Of a DNA stretch of 64,000 nucleotides, positions 33,247 through 43,768 are shown piece after piece. Where the stretch lies: contig NC_067206.1 of NCBI RefSeq assembly GCF_026262505.1, positions 21,963,896-22,027,895 of the forward strand, in the 5' to 3' direction. Numbering within the stretch: position 1 is the first letter of the stretch; each line of letters begins with the position of its first letter. The notes under the pieces were generated by a model, which worked only from the letters and a program-made list of their open reading frames with translations, was not told the DNA's origin and did not search any database. The stretch is from Trichomonas vaginalis G3. Its lineage: Eukaryota > Parabasalia > Trichomonadida > Trichomonadidae. Position numbers and translations under genes: made by a program.

Positions 33247-33516
33247 CCAGAAATGATGTTTTCAATTGAAAAAAATTCAGATTAGTGACAAATTTCGAAA
33301 AGAAATTGATCAGATTACTTCTATGTCTTCCAAGGAACTAATAACACTCTACTACTCGGTATTTGTTTGATATCCAATCAATTCTTACTCATTCATTGCA
33401 AATTTAGCAAAATTGAAATTAAACCTCAATAGCAGAAAATAGTAAGGAAAAAATACGAAAACATTTGAGTGTTATCTAATTTGATACACTATTTTAAACA
33501 AATGTTCTCATTTTTT

Positions 33517-34917
33517 ATGGATGATCCCGAGAATGATATTAGCTCCAGAAATATAATTAGCAGGCAAAAGGATAGATTTGATTCCAAGTATATTGGCGAT
33601 AAAAATCAAGCAGATGACATTAATACGAAGTTAGATTCCGTCATTAAAAAATTCGAAAATAATAATATAGATGATCAAGTACTTCATGAACTTCTGGATA
33701 TCTACAGTTCAAATATATTCCATTTACATAGAAAATACGTTGATATTATGCTAAACATTGCTAGCCAAAATGAAAGCAGCGATATCATAGTTCAAATCAT
33801 TAAGTATATTACATTCTGCGATATTAGACTCAAAATCAAATCGTTTGGAAGAAAAGAAATCGATTTTATACTTAAAAATTTAGAAAAAGCTAATTTCATA
33901 GAAATATTAGCCTATGTACTAACTTCATCTCGCTCTGATATGCGATACTTCTTTCAAAATGATTCTTTTATCCCATTTCTTGAATTCATATCTTCATCAA
34001 TTTGTCAAAACGCGCAAAATTCAGTATCATGTTTTAAGTTCATTGAAATTGTTTGTCAAAACAAGCAGATCGCGCTAATTTTCCAAAATTTAATTGAAAT
34101 TTTACTTCATGATGAGTTCCAAGTCAATGCAAGTATGAAAATGCAGACGATCTATACGTTTTATTACTTTAATCCGCTACTTTCTCAAAAGTTATTACCA
34201 AATGAGATATTACCAAATTTATTCTCTATTATCGAACAAAACAGCTGTAATGATGACTTTTTAGCATCGTTTCTTAAGTTTTTAGTTATTTTTAGTCGTA
34301 GTTATGAGGAGAAACAAGATTTTATTGAATCAGGAGCGTATTCGTTTGTTTATAGTATCTATGAACGCGTAGATCAAGAAAATAAGAAGAGATTAGTTGA
34401 AATTTTGATTAATTTACAAGGAGAAACGGAAAAGATTGATGAATCACATTTATCATTTTTATTACATTTGATATCAACAGTAATGCAATCGAATATTGTC
34501 TTGCAATCATTAATAATTCGTCTTTTCTCAAAGGAGCTGACATTTCTCGGATCTAACTCAATTAATTATTTGAATCAGTCATCATATATTGAAATCATTA
34601 CGCAAACGATTCCATATTTAGGAAAACGCACAAAGAAAGCAATATTGAAAGCTTTAGACTATTGTAATATTGTAGGGAAGGCTCATGGATTTGATTTATT
34701 TTCTATATTGAGAAATAATGATGGGTTTTTAAGTTATATTGAAGAAGATGAAATTTTTACTCCATTATCTATTCAATTGACAAATGAAAATCAAAATGAT
34801 AACATAATGGATTCAAAAACGCAAAATGATGACGAATCATTTTATTCTTACTCTTATTCAGATGATTATTATTCGTATTGCAGCGAATACTCAGACGATG
34901 AAAATTCTGAACAATAG
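33517..34917 (+). CDS. armadillo/HEAT-like trichomonad protein with acidic tail
   Basis: The 466-residue product is a chain of helix pairs (IKYITFCDIRLKIKSFG, FIEIVCQNKQIALIFQNL, FLKFLVIFSRSYEEKQDF) like armadillo-fold proteins common in trichomonads. The C-terminal 40 residues are Asp/Glu/Ser/Tyr-rich (YSYSYSDDYYSYCSEYSDD), possibly a phospho-regulated tail. The start is placed at ATG 33517 (MDDPENDIS) because TCATTTTTT directly before it looks like an initiator; the ATG at 33502 and GTG at 33469 are alternatives. The partner is unknown. Confidence 0.6.
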   Translation: MDDPENDISSRNIISRQKDRFDSKYIGDKNQADDINTKLDSVIKKFENNNIDDQVLHELLDIYSSNIFHLHRKYVDIMLNIASQNESSDIIVQIIKYITFCDIRLKIKSFGRKEIDFILKNLEKANFIEILAYVLTSSRSDMRYFFQNDSFIPFLEFISSSICQNAQNSVSCFKFIEIVCQNKQIALIFQNLIEILLHDEFQVNASMKMQTIYTFYYFNPLLSQKLLPNEILPNLFSIIEQNSCNDDFLASFLKFLVIFSRSYEEKQDFIESGAYSFVYSIYERVDQENKKRLVEILINLQGETEKIDESHLSFLLHLISTVMQSNIVLQSLIIRLFSKELTFLGSNSINYLNQSSYIEIITQTIPYLGKRTKKAILKALDYCNIVGKAHGFDLFSILRNNDGFLSYIEEDEIFTPLSIQLTNENQNDNIMDSKTQNDDESFYSYSYSDDYYSYCSEYSDDENSEQ

Positions 34918-35400
34918 AAACAACAAATCAGCAAAGCTTATTGAATGTTTTAATGTATTATTCATATTATATTTATATCATATGTTTGTTATTAATAAAC
35001 CATGTATTTAATTGACTATTGAATTGATTTTTCTGAAATTAGCATTCTTTTCGATGCAATTACTCACTTAATTGATTATATGAAGTTATTACAATTTCCT
35101 CTTGGAAAAGATATGTTTCAAGGAAAGAGAAAATGAATGTATTTGATATGAATTTTTAAAAACAACAAATTCATTTCTCTAGCGTGCCAATTGGATATCT
35201 AATGCAATAGTTGTGTCATTGTATGCATTAAATATCCCTCCATTTTCTTCTATATTCATGTTCAATAAATGTCATCTAGTTGAGCATTCTAACCTTAAAA
35301 AGAATCCTTTCTCGGAAGGGCAAGCTTGATGCATCGTATAAAGGAATGCCAATAACGATTGAAGATAAACATTTTTGATTTGTCAGAAAATATAAAAAAA
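34918..35400. other. intergenic spacer
   Basis: AT-rich spacer between two plus-strand genes. No feature is seen. Confidence 0.4.
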
Positions 35401-36237
35401 ATGCTGCAAACTTCGTCACAATTTGGAAGATTTCCAGTTGATATGGTTATAGTTAGAAATGCTATTAGTGAAGGAGCTATTGCAATTAAAAAGAAACAAC
35501 TGGGTTTATCATATACAATGGACGAAAAACTTCAAAATCTTCATCCATCACGTTGGAGACTTACAAATTTCGGTCGTTTGCAAGCCGAATGCACAGGAAA
35601 TTGGATCAATGAACACTTTCCCCTCCAATTTGATGCTTATATCACAGGTGAATTTGTAAGATCAATCGAGACTGCCGCCACAATGAAATTAAAAGGTGCT
35701 TTATGGAAACCATCCTTATATTTAAGACCTCGTGAGTTCGGCAATTACTCTCTCCTTTCTAGAGGCGTAAATCCCAAAGAAGTTCAAGCATCTAGGAACA
35801 TTAAAGAAAAAGTAAGAGATTCTTTCTACTGGACTCCACCTAATGGTGAGTCTATCGCACAACTTACACTCAGAACCGAAAGAGTTATTCACTGGATTAG
35901 AAATAGAGTTCCAGCAGATGGTTCCGTTGTTATTGTCACAAATAAGGATATTATGGAAGCTCTCAGAATCAGAATTGAGAAGATATCTCAATCAGATTAC
36001 GATAGAAGAATAAATCATTGTCCAAAAGACGAATCATTACATTACTGCTCAATATTACACTACTCAAGACGTAATCCGAAAACTGGTGAAATTGTTCCAC
36101 GCTACAGCTGGATGAGAATTTGTACTCCTTGGTTAGGAAAGAATTACGCAAAGGAAGACTTTAAAGAGATATACGAGATATCTTATAAGAATGAGGAACT
36201 TCTGGCCGAAGTTTCTAACGTTCCATGTTTGTTTTAA
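35401..36237 (+). CDS. histidine-phosphatase-fold protein lacking both catalytic histidines
   Basis: A 278-residue relative of the phosphoglycerate-mutase/histidine-phosphatase superfamily. The fold markers are present: a first strand MVIVRNAISEGA where RHGxSE is expected, TNFGRLQAECTGNWI, YITGEFVRSIETAATM (family SxxxRxxETA), YLRPREFGNY (family RERxxG) and PPNGESIAQLTLRTERVIHW. The phosphate-accepting His is Asn (RNA instead of RHG), and the second His near the end is also Asn (IVTNKDIM instead of VSHG). It should be inactive, a pseudoenzyme, perhaps a binding or scaffold protein. The start is set at the ATG at 35401; the upstream frame begins with TTG. Confidence 0.75.
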   Translation: MLQTSSQFGRFPVDMVIVRNAISEGAIAIKKKQLGLSYTMDEKLQNLHPSRWRLTNFGRLQAECTGNWINEHFPLQFDAYITGEFVRSIETAATMKLKGALWKPSLYLRPREFGNYSLLSRGVNPKEVQASRNIKEKVRDSFYWTPPNGESIAQLTLRTERVIHWIRNRVPADGSVVIVTNKDIMEALRIRIEKISQSDYDRRINHCPKDESLHYCSILHYSRRNPKTGEIVPRYSWMRICTPWLGKNYAKEDFKEIYEISYKNEELLAEVSNVPCLF

Positions 36238-36434
36238 TTGTAAACTAGTTTGTTATAAAAATTTAAAAATTATTTCATCAAAAAACTTATTTGAAAACTA
36301 CGCAACTACATTAGCCCTCCAGATAACTATAAATTATTTACTTATGTTACAAAAATAATCTAATTAACAAAAATTAAAAATATTCCTAAGATGAATTTTA
36401 AAAATAGTTTAAAAAACATAAATATTCAAACAAT

Positions 36435-37199
36435 TTATTCAAGTAAGTTTTCGTATTCCCTCTCATTTTCACGCATTGTAGTTCTTTCTTTACGATAATT
36501 ATTAAATTGCGTCCAAATTTGGGCAAATTTAGTTAAACTCTCTATATCATTAGACTCAAGCATCGGACGTTTCCAATTTCGTAAGAAATTTTTTCTATCA
36601 ATCCTTGCTTGGGATTCAAATTTTGCTTGTTCCATTGATTTCAGCTGAGCTTCTCTAGATATTTCTATACCTTTTTGTACCATCAAAGCTTCTTTAAATA
36701 AGCTATCAAATTGTTCATCTTCTTTTCTGACTTCTGTTTGGTATCTGAAATGCTCTGATTCACGCTTTTCATCAAATTCTGATTCAATAATGCCAACCAT
36801 TCTTTCATTTGCTTTCGCGAAAGTTGCAGAGCTAATTAGTTCGTTAATTACTTTCATTGTAAGCTGATCTTCTCGAATTTCTTGATTTTGATTGAATCCT
36901 AGTCGAAGATTTTTAGCTGTTTGAAATGCTTGAAGATTTAATTCTTGAGAACGATCTAGTTTGGCAGTCCATGATAAATCAAGAACTTTTACATAGGGTA
37001 TTAATCGTAGAGCCTTAAGAGCATCATTAGGAGAAGCAAAATCAACAAATCCAAAATCTAAAGTTCTATCATTTATAGTTTTTGCACGTTTCCAATTAAG
37101 AACATGGCCAAATTGTTGTAAAATGCTTACTACAAACGAATCCGGCAATGTTGGAGCAATATTGCACACAAATAATGTAACTTGAGTATCCCAATCCAT
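36435..37199 (-). CDS. RBM25/Snu71-like splicing factor
   Basis: A 254-residue protein. The RRM at residues 7-85 (TLFVCNIAPTLPDSFVVSIL, FGHVLNWKRAKT, FGFVDFASPNDALKALRLI) matches RBM25 in having VLxWKR and ALRAL, followed by a charged helical region (DEKRESEHFRYQTEVRKEDEQ). It lacks the RE/RD-rich stretch and the C-terminal PWI domain of animal RBM25. RBM25 associates with U1 snRNP and influences 5' splice-site choice. Trichomonads have few introns but keep a spliceosome. Confidence 0.7.
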   Translation of the reverse strand: MDWDTQVTLFVCNIAPTLPDSFVVSILQQFGHVLNWKRAKTINDRTLDFGFVDFASPNDALKALRLIPYVKVLDLSWTAKLDRSQELNLQAFQTAKNLRLGFNQNQEIREDQLTMKVINELISSATFAKANERMVGIIESEFDEKRESEHFRYQTEVRKEDEQFDSLFKEALMVQKGIEISREAQLKSMEQAKFESQARIDRKNFLRNWKRPMLESNDIESLTKFAQIWTQFNNYRKERTTMRENEREYENLLE

Positions 37200-37715
37200 G
37201 ATTCAATCAATTGGCAAAAATTTTGGAAATTTGCCAATTCATCATTTACATGTCATAAAATTACTCATGTGAAACAAATTGTTATTGTGTCCATAGCGTA
37301 TACGTGCAAGAAACGCATTAAAAGATAGCACAATTCGATTTAAAACATTATATATTTACAAAAAAGATAAATATTTGTTCGGAATTTTGGACCTCATGAT
37401 GAAAATCAGTTGATATATTAATTCACCTATGTGATATAAGGTAATATATTGTTTATTTCAGCTATCAAAAGGGAGATTTAAAGAAAATAATCTGAAATTT
37501 ATAAAAATAATAGTTTACATACAAAATATGCAATAAAATGCCAGTTGGTTGACAATTGACGGTATCTCTATAACATTTTGAAAGGCGTATCAGAAAGTTC
37601 ATCTATAATTTTAACGACATTTAAAAACTGATATTGGAATGAAAGAAAATTGATGTTTTGTTCTAAAGGTATGAGCAGTTATATATGAAATTTGATCACA
37701 AAATTAAAAAAAAAA
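37200..37715. other. intergenic spacer
   Basis: AT-rich spacer upstream of the RBM25-like gene. No gene is recognised. Confidence 0.4.
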
Positions 37716-37955
37716 TCAAATTGAAAGTGGTTTGTATGGCATTGTTTTCTTTGTTCCGATATAATTATAAATATTTGAGCGTGTAATTTGTTCTGGTTCT
37801 CTACGAAGCATTGATTCATAAAGCAAATCAACTGGATCTGTCATAAGAGCAACTAATTTTTCGCAAGATTCAACTGTTGTTTCTTCCTTGTGATTAACTT
37901 TATCTTCTTTGAAAGTGCCCGCTGGTATATTAAGAGGAACAGGTGCAATAGTCAT
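37716..37955 (-). CDS. 79-residue conserved-looking small protein, unknown function
   Basis: An ATG frame (MTIAPVPLNIPAGTFKEDKV to KKTMPYKPLSI) with an amphipathic helix in the middle (VESCEKLVALMTDPVDLLYESML). There is no membrane span or signal. A GTGACATTTAG lies directly before the ATG. The composition looks coding but I cannot assign a family. Confidence 0.5.
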   Translation of the reverse strand: MTIAPVPLNIPAGTFKEDKVNHKEETTVESCEKLVALMTDPVDLLYESMLRREPEQITRSNIYNYIGTKKTMPYKPLSI

Positions 37956-38300
37956 CTAAATGTCACTTTTATATGAGCTTTTCATTGGAAATCCATTATC
38001 AAATCAAAAAATTTGATCTATCATTCGATTGTCACTGGGCTTTGTATTAAAACAGCATCAATAAATACGAAATTCTCATTATTTTCAAACATTTGGATTA
38101 GGAATATATCTTTTTTCTAGCTTAAAGACCATTCGTCGCTCTTCTTGTTCTGTATGATTCTTCACTATTCATCAACTTGGGTAGTTTGGTCCTAAATTTC
38201 AAATTTTGTGAATCAGAGGTTTTTTACTACTTTTCTAAATAGAGCATGTTATTTTTAGAAATATTTATCACTAAAAGTCATTAAAAAATATTCATTATTC
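37956..38300. other. divergent promoter region
   Basis: Spacer between divergent genes. It contains two TGTCACT-type motifs (near 37970 and 38030) and TCATTATTC next to the PAP2 start. Confidence 0.45.
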
Positions 38301-39026
38301 ATGGCAGTATCTGATTGGCACATTGAGGATATTGTTGTGACTTTGGTTCTTGGAATATTGTGGTATTGGCTTGCAAATCGTACTCCAAATCAGCTATTTA
38401 TACCCGAAAAAGATCCAAATTGCATGTATCCATATAAAAATACCGGAATGAGTGGAGGAGCAAACTTAACAATTGTTTCGGCCGTGCCTATTACAGGATA
38501 TTTAATCATATATTTTATAGTTAAATACGGAAAAAACATTAAATACACCCGAGGTTTTGATATTATCGAAATTATATGCGCTCATTTGTCAAGTATCATG
38601 TTTGCTGGTGATATCTGCCATGTTTTAAAGACATACGTCGGAAGAGCACGTCCAGATTACTATACTTTTACAACAGAAATTTTAGAAGCATCTGTAGATG
38701 AAGAAAAGAAGCTCTCTGATAAAAGAAAAGATGAACTAAAGAAAGAAGCATTCAAGAGCTTCCCTTCAGGTCATAGTTGCACAGCTGCTTCTGGAGCTTT
38801 ATTTTTCTCATTGTCACTCATTTCTATCATTGATCATAACAGAGTTTGGTCTATCCTTTTGAAGCTACTTCCACTTTGTTATGCTTTCTATATTGGTTCA
38901 ATGAGAATTGTCGAATATAGGCATCATATTGATGATGTTATATCTGGATTCCTTATTGGTTTCTTGATATCGATTGTTTTCTACCTTGCTTCCTATAATG
39001 CTGTGTATCATGGCATTAGCCCATAA
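38301..39026 (+). CDS. PAP2-type lipid phosphate phosphatase
   Basis: A 241-residue membrane enzyme that would dephosphorylate phosphatidic acid or related lipids in the ER or plasma membrane. The three catalytic motifs are present: KTYVGRARP (KxxxxxxRP) at about 113-121, FPSGHS at about 155, and RIVEYRHHIDDV (RxxxxxHxxxD) at about 200. About six hydrophobic spans frame them, the first near residues 10-25 and the last at 213-235 (FLIGFLISIVFYLAS). Length and order fit the LPP family. TCATTATTC before the ATG is initiator-like. Confidence 0.9.
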   Translation: MAVSDWHIEDIVVTLVLGILWYWLANRTPNQLFIPEKDPNCMYPYKNTGMSGGANLTIVSAVPITGYLIIYFIVKYGKNIKYTRGFDIIEIICAHLSSIMFAGDICHVLKTYVGRARPDYYTFTTEILEASVDEEKKLSDKRKDELKKEAFKSFPSGHSCTAASGALFFSLSLISIIDHNRVWSILLKLLPLCYAFYIGSMRIVEYRHHIDDVISGFLIGFLISIVFYLASYNAVYHGISP

Positions 39027-39450
39027 TTTTATAATTTGTTTTTTTTACTTTATAAAATAAATTCATCCTATCTCTTATATATCAATCTTTTTGCTACTAT
39101 AATTTACATCTATGGTGTTAAAAATGAAATTGAAATATAATTCAAGATAAAAAATTTTAATTCAAGTTCAATATACTAAATCAATCAATAATTTCAAAGT
39201 AGTATAGTATGCGGGTTTTGTGCACAAATTTGTAATCCTTTAAAAACAAAAACGTGCACATTAATTTTTAGCCCGTTTCTTCACAAAAATCGACGTTTTC
39301 AGCCCGTTTCTCAGCAATGTATCATGAATTTTCTAAAGCAAAATGCATACCCCCTTATGAAGAAACCAAAGCAACATTCATGAAATTTTGGAAAAATCCC
39401 GCCAAAAAGTGAGCCCATGACATTTTAGACCCTACAAAATTCAAAGCAAT

Positions 39451-39655
39451 ATGTGATATGTTAAACGGTTTTTATTGTCATTCAATTGACTTTACAATGA
39501 CAACGAGGCACTTGCTTGATGATTTGAGTGACATGTTAATATTGCCAGACGATAGACAACTTATGACATGTTAAACGGTTTTTGTGCCATTCAATGTCCG
39601 ATACAATGACAAACAGGCTCTCAATTTTGATGTCGGTGACATGTCAAAATGTCAA
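39451..39655. repeat. two tandem copies of a ~110-bp unit near the Polinton left end
   Basis: ATGTTAAACGGTTTTT recurs at about 39457 and 39567, each followed by CATTCAAT, a diverged segment with ACAATGACAA, and GTGACATGT. They may be part of a subterminal iteron block. Confidence 0.65.
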
Positions 39656-39732
39656 GAAATTAGGTATTTGTGACATGTTCGGGTGGCATCGAGACCACAG
39701 AAAAAATTGAGAAGTCACTTCATTTCTACATA

Positions 39733-40089
39733 ATGCAGACGAGCAGAGTGACGTCCAAAAGTGCCACAGATACCAGTGTAACATCCAGAACCGACAATAC
39801 CCGCGCAGAGCGTGACCTCCACTACAGGACCTTGAAGCTGTTGCATAAGCTACCAGTGTTGCCGAGTGAACAAATCCAAGTATGTTTCCATCGATTACTG
39901 GAGAGTGATGAAGACCAGGACAAAATGATCAACCATATAAAAGAAGTAATCTATCGTGCAAGAGAAGACATGATCCAGGACACAGCATTCATACTGTTCA
40001 ATAAATGGAAGAAGGAACAAGAAGATCACAAGGAAGCAGAACAAGAAGATCACAAGGAAGAAGAACAAGAAGAGGCTATTATCAGTTAG
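39733..40089 (+). CDS. Polinton left-end small protein, unknown
   Basis: About 118 residues from the ATG at 39733. It is Thr/Ser-rich at the N-terminus, helical in the middle (RDLHYRTLKLLHKLPVLPSE), and ends in an acidic Glu/Asp/His repeat (EDHKEAEQEDHKEEEQEE). It sits at the outer end of the element. No family was recognised. Confidence 0.4.
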   Translation: MQTSRVTSKSATDTSVTSRTDNTRAERDLHYRTLKLLHKLPVLPSEQIQVCFHRLLESDEDQDKMINHIKEVIYRAREDMIQDTAFILFNKWKKEQEDHKEAEQEDHKEEEQEEAIIS

Positions 40090-40287
40090 TATACCTAAGT
40101 CGTGTACTGTGGCACTGCGCGCCTCCGTACACCACTTAGCGGTTTTGACACTTTACGAAACCGTTAACGTATATTTTACAACACAAACGACAACACTAAC
40201 TTAACCTTAAATATTTACAAAGCCACCAACCACTTCACCTCACTAATGTTTTCACAAACGACTTCACTAATGTAAAAATAAACATTC

Positions 40288-40608
40288 TCACTTACAAAAG
40301 TATTGCAACTCCTCCCATTGCTGTGCTTCATATAACAGCTCATAATCTTCTGACTCACTTTCTTCTTCATATAGGTCAAAGTCACTGTCAAAATAAATGT
40401 TAGTAAGTTTTGACAAAGCTAATGAAACACGTTTACCGTTTGTATCGTATGCTTGTATAAACTTTCCATTCTTCATTCCTTCATAAACGCTCAAACTAAC
40501 TTTACCCTTTCTCCCTCGTATCTGATAGAATGTATTTTCACGAGGAACGAAGAACAAATTCTTGAACTCATGACCGTTGTAGTTTGTTATCTCAATAGTT
40601 TTCGTCAT
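40288..40608 (-). CDS. Polinton small acidic-tail protein, unknown
   Basis: About 106 residues from the internal ATG at 40608, since the longer frame starts with TTG. The N-terminal part is beta-rich (GHEFKNLFFVPRENTFYQI) and the C-terminal part is acidic. It is the last gene of a minus-strand run of small genes leading from the capsid gene. Unassigned. Confidence 0.4.
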   Translation of the reverse strand: MTKTIEITNYNGHEFKNLFFVPRENTFYQIRGRKGKVSLSVYEGMKNGKFIQAYDTNGKRVSLALSKLTNIYFDSDFDLYEEESESEDYELLYEAQQWEELQYFCK

Positions 40609-40655
40609 TACATCCAAATAAAAATTTTCAGTAAAAATAAAACTAATGAAATATT

Positions 40656-40898
40656 TTATTCCTCACTGTCGTCTGCTTTCTCCAACTCTTCTAACTTCTT
40701 CCTAAGTTTAGCAATGTTGTCCTCATGAAGTTTAATCTTCCTTAATATACCTTCTCTATCTAATGGTTGTTTTATCTTTCTAAACTGAACTCTACCATCC
40801 TTCATAGTATGAATGTAAAAACCTTCTGGAATAGTTCCTGATTTAATGTATTCTACCAAAAACTTTTGTTTCATTGCTTCAGTGACTTTAGTCGTCAT
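40656..40898 (-). CDS. Polinton small protein with FY-KDG-RK motif and coiled coil
   Basis: 80 residues. The PEGFYIHTMKDGRVQFRKIK block is followed by a coiled coil (HEDNIAKLRKKLEELEKA). The motif is shared with the protein at about 42981-43438 of the same element (HPFYYVSQSKDGKIYVRKRK), so the two look like paralogues. The C-terminus ADDSEE also ends the capsid gene region. Role unknown. Confidence 0.5.
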   Translation of the reverse strand: MTTKVTEAMKQKFLVEYIKSGTIPEGFYIHTMKDGRVQFRKIKQPLDREGILRKIKLHEDNIAKLRKKLEELEKADDSEE

Positions 40899-40946
40899 TT
40901 TACTCTAAATAAAATGTTCAAATAAAATAAAAATAACGTTATTTTT

Positions 40947-41387
40947 TCAGTAAGGAAACGCAGGAGTTTTACGATTTATTTGAGGAGTAGGTTCTGGTTT
41001 AAATGTTGGAGTCGGTTTAGGAGTTGACTTTTGAACAGGAGTTTGTACTTCCATAGGTTCAGGAGTCATTGAAGGTTTTGCTTGTGAAGGTGTTGGAGTT
41101 TGTTTAACTTCAGCTACTTCAGTATTATTTACAACATTTGCTTTATTTCTTTTCAACATCATAACTGCTCCTGCTGTAGCTAGCAAACCTAGTGGGAGAC
41201 CATATCTTATATAAGGACTTGACCAAATGCTATTTTTGACAGGAGCTGGTGGAACACCTAACCTTGGTGAGACTGCTCTTTGCCATTGTGCAGCTCGTAA
41301 GAAATATTCAATAGGTGCTCCATAATCGTTTGGTAAAGTTTGTTTCATAGATGGTGAAGGTTCACGAGAGCTTGATGAAGAACTCAT
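40947..41387 (-). CDS. Polinton single-span membrane protein with Pro/Thr-rich tail
   Basis: 146 residues. A hydrophobic span at about 60-80 (GLPLGLLATAGAVMML) is followed by a long Pro/Thr/Lys-rich tail (PTPSQAKPSMTPEPMEV). The position next to the capsid gene suggests a virion-associated membrane or minor protein, by analogy with other elements of this type. This is inference. Confidence 0.45.
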   Translation of the reverse strand: MSSSSSSREPSPSMKQTLPNDYGAPIEYFLRAAQWQRAVSPRLGVPPAPVKNSIWSSPYIRYGLPLGLLATAGAVMMLKRNKANVVNNTEVAEVKQTPTPSQAKPSMTPEPMEVQTPVQKSTPKPTPTFKPEPTPQINRKTPAFPY

Positions 41388-41416
41388 TTATAAGCTTTAA
41401 AATAAACGTTCATCCT

Positions 41417-42976
41417 TTATTCCTCACTGTCGTCCGCAGCTAAGTTATAGTCATCTAATCTTATTATGGGGATGCCATTAGCACGCACCTGAATGGCAAA
41501 GCAACAATCCCTCAGTGGCTTTGGTACATTTTCAGTTGCTAGTTCAATAGGTCCTTTAACAGACAATTTGTATGTTATTGGAGCAGTAGATGTTTGACCT
41601 TGCTGGAAGCAAAAGTCCACTTCTGTTGGAAAACCACATAAGAAATGTGTGTTGTCATAGCTATCCCATTTATGTTCCACACTACCATCATCCACCAATG
41701 ACCTCATAACATCTTCATTAAATCCTATCATATCATTGTTTGTATTGCAAGCGTTCGCAACCATTTCATAAAATACAGGTCCATATGATTTTTCGGTTCT
41801 GCAGGCATATTTCCATAAGCTCCCATGGAAAGCTGAAGATATTTAAACTTAGGGTTCTCAAAATTAACATAATAGTTGTCTTTCTTTCTAAATAGTGCCC
41901 AAATACTTTTAACATTAATAGGCGTATAAGCTGCTGTAAATGTTGCACTTGAACTATCTGTATTCTTTGAGAATGAACCGTCCATAGGAATCCAATCCAT
42001 AACTTTAACAGGAAAACATAAAGCCTCGTTTGTATAATGTTCTACAAGTTCTGTATAAATGTTAGGGTCTAAAGAGAATGACTTTGGATGAATGAAACAT
42101 TCATTAAAATCCATCTTTTCGAAATAGTTGCTGGGTTACAGTTGTAATAGTAACTGTTCCACTAGCTTCTATTGCCTTCGTTATCATAGTGAATGGTTCA
42201 TTCCATGGAACAAATTTATTTGTCGGTGGATTTGAATCTGAAGCAAATGCAACTTTAAGAGTTGGATTGAAAGCAATGATATCATTTACAGATATAGATG
42301 TGCATTGTAAGGCGTCGCTACTGAACTTTACTTTAAGCTGAATGTTTCCTGCAAAAGCTGGAATAAATCGAATAGCTTCTAATGGAAGGAATCTTCTAAC
42401 AGGAATTCTTAAACGAAGCTTAAAATCAAATGATTTTCCTGCTGTAATTGGACCACTAACAATTTGTCCTGTTCTGCATGTTCCCGAATGACTCCATACA
42501 TCTTCATGTCGAGTCTTTGAGAAAACATCTACTTTCTTTATTTGTTCGGTAGTTTGTGAGTTTGAAGTTATATATGCTTCTTCTCTTGCGTTGTCTTGAG
42601 AATATACGATACGACCATTTGCAAGGATTTGATATCCAGCAACTGCATAGAAAGCGTCATCGAAACCAATCCAAAATCCTGGTGGGTTTGTTTTATTGGA
42701 ACCTGAACCAATTTCTTTATCTACAATAAATTGACCTTCCATTTTATACGTAATGAATGTATTGTAAAGGTCCAACATATTTTCACCAGGAGGTGAGAGA
42801 TTGAATGTTACCCATGTGTTATCTTTAGCAGTTCCAGGTTGTGATGGAATCTTTGCGTCAGAATATTTTCTATTAGTGTCACCAATTTGAACTGCATTGT
42901 CTATGATATCGAAATATGAGCGAATCTGATGAATATGCTCTGCTGGAGTAAATTCGTTTAGCTGTTCGTTCTGCAT
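41417..42976 (-). pseudogene. Polinton major capsid protein (double jelly-roll), broken
   Basis: A capsid-like gene of about 1.56 kb. Its beta-rich segments, such as TWVTFNLSPPGENMLDLYNTF and DFKLRLRIPVRRFLPLEAIRF (each in parts), fit the double jelly-roll major capsid of trichomonad Mavericks, in the expected place and size. It is broken in about two places. Confidence 0.65.
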
Positions 42977-42980
42977 GTAT

Positions 42981-43438
42981 TTACTTCAGATAAAAATATC
43001 TATTTACTTCATTATTCTCACTCTTCTTCTTGGCATTCGTGGTGGAAGTTGTTTTCTTGACATTTTCAATGAACTGTACATTCTCTTTTGTCTCAACTTC
43101 TTTCACTGGTGGGTCAGGGTTCTTTGACTCGGTTTGCTTTTCAATGAAATTCACGAACTTTGCAATAAGCTCTTGGTTCGTTATTGAAAGAACATCTGGC
43201 TTCTTTTCTTCTTGTTCTTTGGTGGCTCAGTTTGAACAGAAGGTTTTATATGGGCTTCGTGGACTTCACCCTTGCCATACACCTTAATGTTGTCGCTTTC
43301 TGCATTCGCTAATGGAACCTTTCTTTTTCTTACGTATATTTTACCATCTTTACTCTGACTTACGTAATAGAAAGGATGTTGTATTCCTCTTGCGTCATTT
43401 AATATAATAGACTCTCGCTCTGATTTTGACAAGCTCAT
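42981..43438 (-). pseudogene. Polinton small protein paralogous to the one at 40656-40898, broken
   Basis: The N-terminal part carries HPFYYVSQSKDGKIYVRKRK, the same pattern as the 80-residue neighbour. The rest is lysine-rich and charged. Broken, about one break. Role unknown. Confidence 0.4.
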
Positions 43439-43482
43439 TTTACATCGGTTAAAGTTTTAATTTTGTTTTTTATCTGCAGTCA

Positions 43483-43744
43483 AATGACTCAGACAAGCCC
43501 TACGGACAAGACCCAAGGGGTCATAGATGTTGAAGCATTGAAGAAAGAAATTCGTGAGCAAATTTTATCCGAACTGAAGGAACAAAAACAAGAACAAAAG
43601 CCAGAGAGACCAAAGAGAAAACTTAGTGAAAAACAACTTGCTGCATTAGCTGCTGGAAGACAAAAGAACCCACGTTTGCTGGCGAAGAAAGCTAGAGAAG
43701 AAGCTGAAGCAAAAGCTAAAGAAGCTGAAGCAAAGAAAGAGTAA
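43483..43744 (+). CDS. Polinton small charged coiled-coil protein
   Basis: About 86 residues, rich in Glu/Lys/Ala. KKEIREQILSELKEQKQEQK is followed by RKLSEKQLAALAAGRQ and an alanine/glutamate helix. Similar short SEKQ-ALAAGR proteins accompany capsid genes in other large DNA elements. Function unknown. An ATG near 43484 (MTQTSPTDK) is the likely start. Confidence 0.45.
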
Positions 43745-43768
43745 ATGGTTTATTTTTATCCGAATTAA

